This document shows, piece after piece, positions 44,959 to 53,465 of a DNA stretch of 64,000 nt; the stretch's first letter is position 1; every line of letters starts with the position of its first letter. The stretch is from positions 198,693-262,692 of the forward strand of contig VYFQ01000003.1 in assembly GCA_009842325.1 (NCBI GenBank). The letters run 5' to 3'. Under the pieces are notes generated by a model, which was given only the letters and a program-made list of their open reading frames with translations, was not told the DNA's origin and made no database searches. The stretch is from Acidimicrobiaceae bacterium (GTDB lineage Bacteria; Actinomycetota; Acidimicrobiia; Acidimicrobiales; Aldehydirespiratoraceae). The position numbers and the translations under genes are program-made.

Positions 44959-46581
44959 GTGGCCCAGTTGGTAACCATGCTCGTGAGCGTCGCTGGGGCG
45001 CTCCTGGTGTCGGCGGTGGTGTTCATCGGCGCGAACCGCGCCGTGGACAGTGTCCGGAGCCGCTGGCCCGCCTTCACAGCCTCGCTGGGCGTGCTCGCAG
45101 GCCTGCTCGTGGGCGCGGTGGTACAGCACAACGGTTGGCTGCCCCGCGGCCCGGCCGTGGGAGGCCCGCTCAAGGAGGGTTGGCTGCTCATCGGTGCAGG
45201 CGGGATCGCGGGAGCGGCCGTAGGGGCCCTAATCGGCAAGCTGGCCCAGCCGGCGCTGACGAGGCGCTCGCACTGGGAGGAGCGCCTTCGACCCTGGGTG
45301 TTCGTCGGTCCGGCGCTGGTCTTCGTGGCCGGCGGGCTCGTCCTCCCCGGCCTGCGCACACTGTTCCTGTCGTTCAAGAACGGAACTCGGGGCCGCGAGC
45401 CCGGCTTCACGCTCGAGCACTACACCGACATCTTCACGAACCGGACCTTCTTTACCTTCGAGGGGTGGCCGTCCATCTTCACCAGCCGGCTCTTCATAGT
45501 CGGGCTGGCGGCCGCGGTCGTCGCCGCGGCGGCCGCGTGGGCGAGCTCGTCACTCATCGTCGGCGGGCCGGCGCGAGTGGCCGCGGCCACCCGGCTGATG
45601 CGGGCGCTCAAGGTCGTGGCAGTCCTGCTGGTGGTCGCCGTAGCCGTGGCCTTCATCGAGTCGCTGGTGCGCGAGCCCAACCGCTCCGAGATCATGGACG
45701 TGCTCACCGTGATCGTGTCGAGCCGGGTAACGCTGTGGATCGCGGTGGTCGCCGCCGCGCTGATCCTGACCGCCTGGCTCGCGGCGCGCGCCCGCGGCCG
45801 TGAGGCGGAACTCGACTGGGGAGCGCCCGCCGCGTCCTCGCTGGTGATCGCGGCCGCCATCCTGATCGTGTTCGGTGCGCTGTCGACCCTCCGGGGCGTG
45901 GTCTGGAACAACATCTGGTGGGTGGTGACCGTGGCGGGGCTGTCCACCGTCCTCGGCCTGCTGCTGGCCGTGCTGGCCGAGCGGGCCCGGGGAGAGCGGA
46001 TCGGCAAGACGCTGATCTTCATGCCCATGGCAATCTCGATGGTCGGCGCGGCCGTCATCTGGGACTTCATGTACGAGGTGCAGCCCATGGGCAACCAGAC
46101 CGGGCTGTTCAACGCCGTTCTCCAGGGGCTCGGCTTCACCCCCCGCGGCTTCTTCATCAACGCCACGATGATCCCCTGGAACAACTTCTGGATCATGTTC
46201 ATCATGGTGTGGATCCAGACCGGCTTCGCCATGGTCGTGCTGGCCGCAGCCATCCGGGCCGTCCCCGAGGAGCTCACGGAGGCGGCCGAGGTCGACGGGG
46301 CGAGCCGGGCACAGGTCTTCTGGCGGGTGGTGATGCCCCAGATCAGGCCCACCATCATCGTGGTGGTCACCACCCTCATAGTGATCGTCACCAAGGTTTT
46401 CGACCTGGTCAAGGCCACCACCAACGGCGCCAACCGCACCAACGTGCTGGCCAACGAGATGTTCGACCAGCTCCGCGACCGCAACTTCACCTCCAGCAGC
46501 GCCTTCGCGGTGGTGCTGTTCGCCCTGGTGCTGCCGGTCATGATCTACAACATCCGCCGACTCCAGCGAGAGCTGGCATGA
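44959..46581 (+). CDS. alpha-glucoside ABC permease, AglF-type, with extended N-terminus
   Basis: This 540-residue permease is far longer than the usual ~300. The first ~110 residues hold extra hydrophobic segments (LVTMLVSVAGALLVSAVVFI; ASLGVLAGLLVGAVV; LLIGAGGIAGAAVGALIG), and a further membrane-rich insert lies at about 170-300 before the normal permease core. The EAA loop ELTEAAEVDGASRAQVFWRVVMPQIRP is intact. Large AglF-type proteins are known for this subfamily. AGGGGGGT precedes GTG 44959. The stop overlaps the next start (ATGA). Confidence 0.85.
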   Translation: MAQLVTMLVSVAGALLVSAVVFIGANRAVDSVRSRWPAFTASLGVLAGLLVGAVVQHNGWLPRGPAVGGPLKEGWLLIGAGGIAGAAVGALIGKLAQPALTRRSHWEERLRPWVFVGPALVFVAGGLVLPGLRTLFLSFKNGTRGREPGFTLEHYTDIFTNRTFFTFEGWPSIFTSRLFIVGLAAAVVAAAAAWASSSLIVGGPARVAAATRLMRALKVVAVLLVVAVAVAFIESLVREPNRSEIMDVLTVIVSSRVTLWIAVVAAALILTAWLAARARGREAELDWGAPAASSLVIAAAILIVFGALSTLRGVVWNNIWWVVTVAGLSTVLGLLLAVLAERARGERIGKTLIFMPMAISMVGAAVIWDFMYEVQPMGNQTGLFNAVLQGLGFTPRGFFINATMIPWNNFWIMFIMVWIQTGFAMVVLAAAIRAVPEELTEAAEVDGASRAQVFWRVVMPQIRPTIIVVVTTLIVIVTKVFDLVKATTNGANRTNVLANEMFDQLRDRNFTSSSAFAVVLFALVLPVMIYNIRRLQRELA

Positions 46582-47513
46582 CCTCGCCGCAGACCGCCTT
46601 GATGCCCACTGGGCTCCGGCTGCGGCGCCTGGCCGCGGAGGCGCCCACCTGGGTGATGTGGCTGATCGTGGTCGTGTGGACCGTGCCGACCATCGGGCTG
46701 TTCGTCTCGTCGTTCCGCAAGGTGCGCGACATCGACTCATCGGGATGGTGGACCGCCTGGAACGATCTCGACAACCTGACGTTCCAGAACTACCGGGACA
46801 TCTTCCGCGAGTCCGCGGCCCAGCCTTCGATGTGGGAGTTCGCCTTCAACTCGGTAGCCATCGTCGTGCCGGCCACGATCATCCCGATCGCGGTGGCGGC
46901 CTTCGCGGCCTACGGGTTCGCCTGGATGGACTTCCGGGGCCGCAACTGGCTCTTCATCGGGCTGGTGTCGATGATCGCGCTGCCCAACCAGATGGCGTTC
47001 GTTCCCCTTCTCCAGCTCTTCAACGGCGGCGCCCGGTTCACTATCCCCGGTGTCGACTGGACACTGGCGCTGCTGCCCGACGTGGGCATCGCCAACACCG
47101 CGGCCGCGGTCTGGCTCACCCACACCGCTTTCGGTCTGCCACTGGCCGTGCTGCTGCTGCACAACTTTGTCAGCCAGCTGCCCCGCGACATCTTCGAGGC
47201 GGCCCGCATCGACGGCGCCAGCCATTTCACCATCTTCTGCCGGCTGGTCGTTCCGCTGGCCCGTCCCGCGCTGGCTGCGTTCGCGGTGTTCCAGTTCCTG
47301 TGGACCTGGAACGACTACCTGATCGCCTCGGTGTTCCTCAACGAGAACGAGCCGATGACCATCGCGCTGGTGAACTTGGTGGGGGAGCGCGGCCAGAACT
47401 TCCAGCTCCGCTTCGCCTCCGCCTTCGTGATCATGGTGGTACCGCTGATCGTGTTCTTCAGCCTCCAGCGCCACTTCGTGCGGGGCCTGCTGGCCGGTTC
47501 CGTCAAGGGATGA
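46578..47513 (+). CDS. alpha-glucoside ABC permease, AglG-type
   Basis: This 311-residue permease has six helices and the EAA loop DIFEAARIDGASHFTIFCRLVVPLARP, ending FVRGLLAGSVKG. It pairs with the AglF-type protein. ATG 46578 overlaps the upstream stop. Its own TGA (47511-47513) abuts, with no base between, the stop of the convergent Gfo/Idh/MocA gene. Confidence 0.92.
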   Translation: MTSPQTALMPTGLRLRRLAAEAPTWVMWLIVVVWTVPTIGLFVSSFRKVRDIDSSGWWTAWNDLDNLTFQNYRDIFRESAAQPSMWEFAFNSVAIVVPATIIPIAVAAFAAYGFAWMDFRGRNWLFIGLVSMIALPNQMAFVPLLQLFNGGARFTIPGVDWTLALLPDVGIANTAAAVWLTHTAFGLPLAVLLLHNFVSQLPRDIFEAARIDGASHFTIFCRLVVPLARPALAAFAVFQFLWTWNDYLIASVFLNENEPMTIALVNLVGERGQNFQLRFASAFVIMVVPLIVFFSLQRHFVRGLLAGSVKG

Positions 47514-48599
47514 TCACAGCACGTCGGCTATCCGCACCGGCGCTCCTGTGGTGATCGACCGGCTCCCTGCGACACCCATGGCCACCGACAGCAGCCCTGC
47601 CGACAGGCTGGCCTGCGACGACGCCCGGCGGCCCTCCGCGTCGAGCGAGTTGACCGCCTCGAGGAAGTGCTGATGCTCGACGTAGCTGGAGCCGTGATGG
47701 AGGCCCTCGTAGGCGGCCGTGCTGGACACGTTGACGGTCCGCACATTGCCGATCCCGTGGGTCCCCTTGATCCCGATCCGCACGACGTCGGAGGGGACGC
47801 AGGCCTCGATCTTGCCCCCGTCGCCCATCACCGCGAACTCCTGCTGGTCGTGGGTGGCATCGGCGAACATGCACAGGTCGAGCAGGGCGCGGGCGCCGTC
47901 GTCGTAGTCGACGACCACATATGCGCTGTCGATGATGTCGGGAGTGCTCCCGTTGTAGCGCTCGTCGAGGTGGTTGACCATCTGGCTGCCCGAGGCGTAA
48001 ACCCGCTCGGGCCGGCCCGCCATGACCTGGTTCATGAGGTCGAAGAAGTGGCAGCACTTCTCCACCAGCGTGCCGCCGGTGTTGGCCGAGAAGCGGTTCC
48101 AGTCCCCGACCTTCTCCAGGAAGGGATTGCGGTGCTCGCGCAGCGACACCATGTGCACCCGGCCCGCGGCGCCGGCCCGCACCTCGTCGATGAGGCGTGC
48201 GAAGGGAGCCATGTAGCGGTACTCCAGACCGACCCAGACCAGTCCCCGGTGATCGGCGGCCGCGTCGAGAGCCCTCTGACAGTCGGCCACGGTGGTGCAA
48301 AGAGGCTTCTCGACCAGCACATGCAGACCGGTGCCGAGAACGTCGTCGAGCACGGCCGCGTGCGTCATATTGGGCGTGGCGATCACCAGCGCGTCGCAGA
48401 GGCCGGCATCGATGAGGTCGCGATGACCGCTGAACCGCGCCGCCGACGGCACCAGCGAGGCGGCTGCGTCGAGCGAGGCCGGGTGGGGGTCGGCCAGCGC
48501 CGTCACCCGGGCTCCGGGCAGGTGCGAGAGGTTGGCGACGTGCTCGCGGCCCATCATGCCGGTGCCGATCACGCCGTAGCGCAGCTCAGACGCGCTCAT
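47514..48599 (-). CDS. Gfo/Idh/MocA-family NAD(P)-dependent oxidoreductase
   Basis: The 361-residue protein has the Rossmann start YGVIGTGMMGREHV, the classic EKPL motif and a catalytic region TLVEKCCHFFDLM with the expected lysine/histidine arrangement of inositol-dehydrogenase-like enzymes. It probably oxidises a sugar or polyol with NAD. GGAAGG precedes ATG 48599. It is convergent with the AglG gene and divergent from the aldo-keto reductase (73 bp between starts). Its close position to the sugar importer suggests that it acts on the imported compound. Confidence 0.88.
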   Translation of the reverse strand: MSASELRYGVIGTGMMGREHVANLSHLPGARVTALADPHPASLDAAASLVPSAARFSGHRDLIDAGLCDALVIATPNMTHAAVLDDVLGTGLHVLVEKPLCTTVADCQRALDAAADHRGLVWVGLEYRYMAPFARLIDEVRAGAAGRVHMVSLREHRNPFLEKVGDWNRFSANTGGTLVEKCCHFFDLMNQVMAGRPERVYASGSQMVNHLDERYNGSTPDIIDSAYVVVDYDDGARALLDLCMFADATHDQQEFAVMGDGGKIEACVPSDVVRIGIKGTHGIGNVRTVNVSSTAAYEGLHHGSSYVEHQHFLEAVNSLDAEGRRASSQASLSAGLLSVAMGVAGSRSITTGAPVRIADVL

Positions 48600-48672
48600 C
48601 CGACCTTCCTATCCCGGCCGTGGTTTGGCCCGGAACTTCCGGCGTCGCGGCTCTCGCAGATGGAGTGATCGA

Positions 48673-49578
48673 GTGACATCAAGACTCACAGACCCTAATC
48701 GTCGCCCGCTTGGTCGGGATTTCCAAGTGGGGCCCCTCGGCGTCGGCTGCTGGCGGCTGCTGGCCCGGCCCGACGACGAGTTGAGGGCGGTGGTCGAGAC
48801 CGGGCTGGACCTGGGCATGAACCTCGTCGACACGGCCGACATCTACGGGCTCGGCTGGGGCGGCAAGGCCTTCGGCGAGGCCGAGGAGAACCTGGGGCGC
48901 ATCCTCGCCGGAGCTCCACACCTGCGCGACCGGATGGTGCTGGCCACCAAGGGCGGCATCATCCCGGGAGTCCCGTACAACTCGGGCCGCGACGCGATCA
49001 CCGCAGCCTGCGAGGCGTCGCTGCGCCGCCTGGGCACCGACGTGATCGACCTGTACCAGATCCATCGCCCGGACATGCTGACACACCCGGCGGAACTGGC
49101 CGGGTCGCTCGACGACCTGCGGGCCGCGGGCAAGATCCGCGAGGTGGGCGTCTCGAACTTCACCCCGAGCCAGCACGAGGCTCTGGCCGCCCACCTGCCG
49201 TTCCCGCTGGCCAGCTCCCAGCCCGAGTACTCCGCCGCGCACCTGGCGCCCCTGCGCGACGGCACGTTCGACCTGTGCATGCGAGACGGGGTGCTGCCCC
49301 TGGCATGGAGCCCGTTGGGCGGCGGCCGCCTGGCCGACGGTTCAGGCGTGCGAGCCGAGCTGCTGGCCGTGCTCGACCGTCTCGCCGAGCGCGAGGGAGT
49401 CGACCGGGCCACGCTGGCGGTGGCGTTCGTGCTGGGTCATCCGTCCAGGCCGGTGGCCCTGCTGGGCACCCAACGCCCCGGCCGGCTCGCCCAGCTGGCC
49501 GGCGCCACGGCCGTGCACCTCGACCGCAGCGACGTGTACGACGTGATCGAGGCCTCGGAGGGGGCACGACTGCCATGA
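48673..49578 (+). CDS. aldo-keto reductase (AKR11/YdhF-like; SmoB-type candidate)
   Basis: The 301-residue NADPH reductase has the AKR tetrad: Asp/Tyr in DTADIYG, Lys in ATKGG and His in YQIHRPD. The segment PHLRDRM...EASLRRLGTDVIDLYQIHRPDMLTHPAE with GVSNFTPSQHEALAAHLPFPLASSQPE and AWSPLGGG matches the AKR11 (YdhF) branch, to which SmoB, the 6-dehydroglucose reductase of sulfoquinovose degradation, belongs. GGAG precedes GTG 48673 at 7 nt. The stop overlaps the start of an SsuD-like gene (ATGA), so the two act together. Confidence 0.85.
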   Translation: MTSRLTDPNRRPLGRDFQVGPLGVGCWRLLARPDDELRAVVETGLDLGMNLVDTADIYGLGWGGKAFGEAEENLGRILAGAPHLRDRMVLATKGGIIPGVPYNSGRDAITAACEASLRRLGTDVIDLYQIHRPDMLTHPAELAGSLDDLRAAGKIREVGVSNFTPSQHEALAAHLPFPLASSQPEYSAAHLAPLRDGTFDLCMRDGVLPLAWSPLGGGRLADGSGVRAELLAVLDRLAEREGVDRATLAVAFVLGHPSRPVALLGTQRPGRLAQLAGATAVHLDRSDVYDVIEASEGARLP

Positions 49579-50660
49579 ACGGAGACGGGACGAACGGAGC
49601 CGAACCGGCCGAGGTCGCCTGGTTCGGCGCCCTGTGCGACGACGACTACCGGCATCTGGGCGTGTCGGACCCGGAACTGGCCAGCAGCTGGGAGCACTGT
49701 CGCGACATCACCCTCGCGGCCGAACGCAACGGCTTCGACAACATCCTGCTGCCCTCGGGCTACACGCTCGGCATTGACGCCACTGCCTTCGCGGCCGGGA
49801 TCGCGCCCCTCACCGAGCGCATGCGGCTGCTACTCGCGGTGCGGATGGGGGAGCTGTGGCTGCCGCAGCTGGCCCGCCAGATCGCCACCATCGACCGGAT
49901 GCTCGGTGGGCGGCTCACGGTGAACATCATTTCCAGCGACATGCCCGGCGAATCCCTGGAGTCGGCCCCGAGATACCGCCGCACGCTGGAGTGGATGCAT
50001 GTGCTCCGCACGCTGCTCGACGGCCAGCCGGTGGACTTCCACGGGGAGTTCGTCGATCTGACCCTCGACCCGCCCAGGGCCACCACCGTGTCGGGTTGCT
50101 GCCCGCTGTTCTACTTCGGCGGTTTCTCCGAGGCGGCCAAGGAGACCGCGGCCGAGGGGTGCGACGTCTTCCTCACCTGGCCGGACACGGTCGCTGGCGT
50201 CGCCGACACGGTCGCCGACATGAAGTCCAGAGCTGCCCGCCACGGCCGGACGCTTCGCTTCGGCCTGCGCAGCCATGTGATCGTGCGGGAGACATCGGAG
50301 GCTGCCGGGGCCGCGGCCGCAGAGCTCGTCAGCCGTCTCGACGATTCTGTCGGCGCGGCCATCAGGGGCCGGTCCCTGGATGCGGCCTCGGTCGGAGTGC
50401 GCCGGCAGGCCGAGCTGCGGGACCTGAGCGACGGCGACGGCTACGTCGAGGCCAATCTGTGGACCGGCATCGGCCGGGCCCGCTCCGGCGCAGGCGCAGC
50501 CATCGTCGGCGATCCCGACGAGGTGGTGGCCAAGCTGGAGCAGTACCGCAGCGTCGGGATCGACGCCTTCATCCTGTCCGGGTACCCCCATCTGGACGAG
50601 TGCGACCGGGTCGGCCGCCACGTCCTGCCCCGCCTCGACCACGGCCATCTCGCAGCCTGA
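49575..50660 (+). CDS. SsuD-like alkanesulfonate monooxygenase (SmoC-type candidate)
   Basis: The 361-residue FMNH2-dependent luciferase-fold protein has the SsuD features VNIISSDMPGESLE, LYFGG-like FYFGGFSEAAKETAAEGCDVFLTW, FGLRSHVIVRET and AIVGDPDEVVAKLEQY...GIDAFILSGYPHLDE. SsuD and its relatives cut the C-S bond of sulfonates giving sulfite and an aldehyde. Coupling to an AKR11-type reductase (ATGA overlap) is the arrangement of SmoC and SmoB, where sulfoquinovose gives 6-dehydroglucose, then glucose. No flavin reductase is adjacent, so the needed FMNH2 must come from elsewhere. Substrate assignment is an inference. Confidence 0.85.
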   Translation: MNGDGTNGAEPAEVAWFGALCDDDYRHLGVSDPELASSWEHCRDITLAAERNGFDNILLPSGYTLGIDATAFAAGIAPLTERMRLLLAVRMGELWLPQLARQIATIDRMLGGRLTVNIISSDMPGESLESAPRYRRTLEWMHVLRTLLDGQPVDFHGEFVDLTLDPPRATTVSGCCPLFYFGGFSEAAKETAAEGCDVFLTWPDTVAGVADTVADMKSRAARHGRTLRFGLRSHVIVRETSEAAGAAAAELVSRLDDSVGAAIRGRSLDAASVGVRRQAELRDLSDGDGYVEANLWTGIGRARSGAGAAIVGDPDEVVAKLEQYRSVGIDAFILSGYPHLDECDRVGRHVLPRLDHGHLAA

Positions 50661-50666
50661 AGGGAC

Positions 50667-50719
50667 TTGGCACGCGTGGGGCAGAGGTCTGTAGAGTGCC
50701 CCTTCTGTAAACGTTTGCG
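50667..50719 (+). promoter_or_regulatory. promoter and LacI-type operator before the GH13 gene
   Basis: TTGGCA (50667-50672) and TAGAGT (50692-50697) are possible -35 and -10 boxes with a rather long 19-bp spacer. The operator TGTAAACGTTTGCG (50706-50719) begins 9 nt after the -10, the same position as in the AglE-like promoter (8 nt). It differs from that site only in the last base. Confidence 0.75.
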
Positions 50720-50731
50720 GAGGTATTGCGG

Positions 50732-52372
50732 GTGAAGGGCAGCGCGCTGGAAGAGTCCACCGTTGGACGTGACCTGGCCGAGCCCTGGTGGCACGGGGCT
50801 GTCGGCTACGAGATCTACGTTCGCTCCTTCGCAGACTCCGACGGCGACGGGGTGGGCGACCTGGCCGGGATCACCAGCCGGCTCGACTATCTGAGCTGGC
50901 TGGGCGTCGACGCCCTGTGGCTCACCCCCTTCTACCCGTCGCCGGGACACGACCACGGCTACGACGTCAGCGACTACTGCGCGGTGTCGCCCCGGCACGG
51001 AACGCTCGAGGACTTCGACGTCCTGGTGAGCGAGGCCCACCGCCGGGGGCTGAGAGTGATGGTCGACATCGTGCCCAACCACACCTCGATCGAGCACGAG
51101 TGGTTCGCCCGGGCCCGGCGCTACCCGGACGGACCCGACCGGGACCGCTACCTCTGGGCCTTCCCGGCATCCGGCGGAGGTCCTCCCAACAACTGGCGCA
51201 GCCACTTCGGAGGCCCCGCCTGGACCCTCGACGAGGCGTCCGGCCAGTACTGGTGCCATCTCTTCCTTCCCGAGCAGCCCGACCTCAACTGGCGCAACCC
51301 CGCCGTCCGGGACGACTTCGACTCGATCCTGGAGTGGTGGATGGACCGCGGCGTCGACGGCTTCCGCGTCGACGTGGCCCACGGCCTCGTCAAGGACGAC
51401 CAGCTGCGCGACAACCCCCAGATCATGCCGATCACCGAGGGCATGGACCCCTTCGACGCCTTCAATGCCTTCGAGCACCGCCACGACATGGACCAGTCTG
51501 AGAACGTCGAGGTCTTCCGTCGCTGGAACCGGGTCTGCGCACCGCGGGAGGCGCTGCTCCTGGGTGAGGTCAACGCCCCATGGCCGGACCGCCAGTCCCG
51601 CTACGTGGAGCCGGGCGCCCTGGACCAGGCCTTCTTCCTGCAGGCCGCCTTCCTCGGCTGGGCGCCAAAGACACTGCTGACGATGGTGCGGGCCATGCAC
51701 GACGCCGCGCCACAGGGGACCTCGTGGGTGCTTAGCAACCACGACCGTTCCCGGCCGGTAAGCCGCTTCGGCGGCGGCGAGACCGGCGTCCGGCGATCCC
51801 TGGCCGCCTCGACGCTGTTCATGGCCCTCGGGGGCACCCCCTTCCTGTTCCAGGGAGAGGAGCTCGCCCTACCCGACGGAGTGCTGAGCGCCGGCTTCCA
51901 CGATCCGGTATCGGTCAGGAACGCGGGCGCAACCAGCGGCCGGGACGGGTGCCGGACTCCCATGCCGTGGGACAGCAGCCCCTGCAACGGCTTCTCCGCC
52001 GGCGTCCCGTGGATCGATTCAGAGCCCCGCCCGCCGGAGCACACCGTCGAGGGGCAGCAGGCCGACCCGGATGCGCCTCTGCACCGCTACCGCAGCCTGC
52101 TGGCCCTGCGCCGGCAGCATCCCGACATGTGGCGGGCGTCGCTCGAATGGATCAAGACCACAGATCCGGAGGTCGTCGCCCTGCGGCGGGGCACGATCAC
52201 CGTGGTCGCCAACCTGTCCAGCCGCCGGGCAAACGTCAGTCTTGGCTCGCCCGAGTGGGAGCCCGTCTTCGCCAGTCAGGAAGGCAGCCGTCTGGACCGC
52301 CCGGCCCATGACGCCGTTTCCGTGCCTGCCGAGTCAACGGTCGTACTGGCACAGGACCACCGCCGAACATAG
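50732..52372 (+). CDS. GH13 alpha-glucosidase
   Basis: This 546-residue alpha-amylase-family enzyme has the nucleophile Asp in GFRVDVAHG, the acid/base Glu in LLLGEVNAP and the third Asp in LSNHDRSR; DIVPNHTS is the first conserved region. Length and lack of extra domains fit cytoplasmic alpha-glucosidase/oligo-1,6-glucosidase, such as AglA beside AglEFG. It hydrolyses imported alpha-glucosides; an amylosucrase or trehalose synthase role is less likely by length. GGAGG (50719-50723) precedes GTG 50732 at 8 nt; TTG 50726 is too near to it. The gene carries its own LacI-type operator. Confidence 0.9.
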   Translation: MKGSALEESTVGRDLAEPWWHGAVGYEIYVRSFADSDGDGVGDLAGITSRLDYLSWLGVDALWLTPFYPSPGHDHGYDVSDYCAVSPRHGTLEDFDVLVSEAHRRGLRVMVDIVPNHTSIEHEWFARARRYPDGPDRDRYLWAFPASGGGPPNNWRSHFGGPAWTLDEASGQYWCHLFLPEQPDLNWRNPAVRDDFDSILEWWMDRGVDGFRVDVAHGLVKDDQLRDNPQIMPITEGMDPFDAFNAFEHRHDMDQSENVEVFRRWNRVCAPREALLLGEVNAPWPDRQSRYVEPGALDQAFFLQAAFLGWAPKTLLTMVRAMHDAAPQGTSWVLSNHDRSRPVSRFGGGETGVRRSLAASTLFMALGGTPFLFQGEELALPDGVLSAGFHDPVSVRNAGATSGRDGCRTPMPWDSSPCNGFSAGVPWIDSEPRPPEHTVEGQQADPDAPLHRYRSLLALRRQHPDMWRASLEWIKTTDPEVVALRRGTITVVANLSSRRANVSLGSPEWEPVFASQEGSRLDRPAHDAVSVPAESTVVLAQDHRRT

Positions 52373-52378
52373 AGAGAG

Positions 52379-53443
52379 TCAGAGGAACTCCTCGGCGCCT
52401 ACGTCCAGGCAGTGCTGGGTGTGCCGTTGGGCCATGGTCATGAACATCTCGTCGCCCCGGGGGTCGGGACTGCTGAAGGTGGCGCCCAGGACGGTGATGT
52501 TGACCCCGTGCATGGCGGCCCGCCGGTAGAGGTCCCAGCACTCGGCCTCGCCCAGCTCGATCCCGGCATCGCCGAACTGGCGGCGGCAACCCGACAGCAG
52601 GTCGCGCTCCCAGGCCCGGCGGTCGTCGGCTTCGATGCTGCCGCCGATGAAGTACGAGATGTCGGTGAGCGGGCTCGAGAGGCCAACAGTCTGCCAGTCG
52701 ACGGTGGTGGCGGTATCGCCACCGAACAGGATGTTCTCGCTGCGGAAGTCCCCGTGAGCCAGCGTGGTCGCACCCTCGTACCCGGAGGCTACCGATGCGA
52801 AATTGGTCACGTAGCGCTCGCTGAAGGCCAGTTGGCCGGCGTCGAGTCCCTGACCGAACCGGTCAACGAAGCCAGGCCAGGCGTCGACGAGCAGCAACTG
52901 TGCGAAGTCGGCGTTCTCGCCGTGAGCCCTGCGGACCACATGGTCTAGGGCGAGGATGCTGTCGTCGTCGTAGAAGGCGGCGGCCAGCTTCACCGCCTCT
53001 CGCAGCACCAGCACGGTGTGCGCATGGGTCTCGCCCACCATCTGTACGCCGCACTCGGCCGGGGCCATGTCCTCCAGCAGCAGCAGGAACGACCGACGGT
53101 CGGTGCTGATCTCGCTGCCATAGGTAGCCGGGACGCGTATCGAGGTTCTCGGAGCCAGCACCCGGTAGAACATCACCTCGTTGTAGTAGAGACCGGCCGC
53201 TCCGGCGATGGACCGGGCCCGTTCGTCGGCGGCCGGGAACTTGGCGACCAGCGTCGAGGGAGCACCGCCCGCGTCGCCGTCATAGGACAGGAAGTAGCGG
53301 GCGTTGTCGCCCATCTTGCCGGCGCCGATGAACTCGAACCGGGCGTCCGTCACCCGCCCCCCGGCCAGCACGCCCGCGGCCCGCAGGTAGTCCGTCAGCT
53401 CGGCGGGTCCGAGCGCCTCCGGCCGGGTCGGGAAGTCGGTCAC
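52379..53443 (-). CDS. aminoglycoside-phosphotransferase-fold / ecdysteroid-kinase-like protein
   Basis: The 354-residue protein has the kinase-like catalytic loop LAHGDFRSENILF (HGDxxxxN) and a DxD-like TVDWQT, with the N-lobe lysine in TLVAKFPAADE. It belongs to the EcKL/APH group common beside acyl-CoA genes in actinobacteria, whose substrates are largely unknown. It is the last gene of the minus-strand acyl-CoA operon and convergent with the GH13 gene, with 6 bp between stops. GTG 53443 lacks a clear ribosome binding site. Confidence 0.8.
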   Translation of the reverse strand: MTDFPTRPEALGPAELTDYLRAAGVLAGGRVTDARFEFIGAGKMGDNARYFLSYDGDAGGAPSTLVAKFPAADERARSIAGAAGLYYNEVMFYRVLAPRTSIRVPATYGSEISTDRRSFLLLLEDMAPAECGVQMVGETHAHTVLVLREAVKLAAAFYDDDSILALDHVVRRAHGENADFAQLLLVDAWPGFVDRFGQGLDAGQLAFSERYVTNFASVASGYEGATTLAHGDFRSENILFGGDTATTVDWQTVGLSSPLTDISYFIGGSIEADDRRAWERDLLSGCRRQFGDAGIELGEAECWDLYRRAAMHGVNITVLGATFSSPDPRGDEMFMTMAQRHTQHCLDVGAEEFL

Positions 53444-53465
53444 AACCTGGACGCGCCGGGCAGGA

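Noticed and set aside
45420..46541. A 373-codon Thr/Met-rich minus-strand frame
   Set aside because: It is antisense to the AglF-type permease and has no family features.
50732..52372. Amylosucrase or trehalose synthase
   Set aside because: The protein lacks the extra N-terminal domain of amylosucrase and the C-terminal maltokinase-linked parts of trehalose synthase; alpha-glucosidase fits the length and the AglEFG context.
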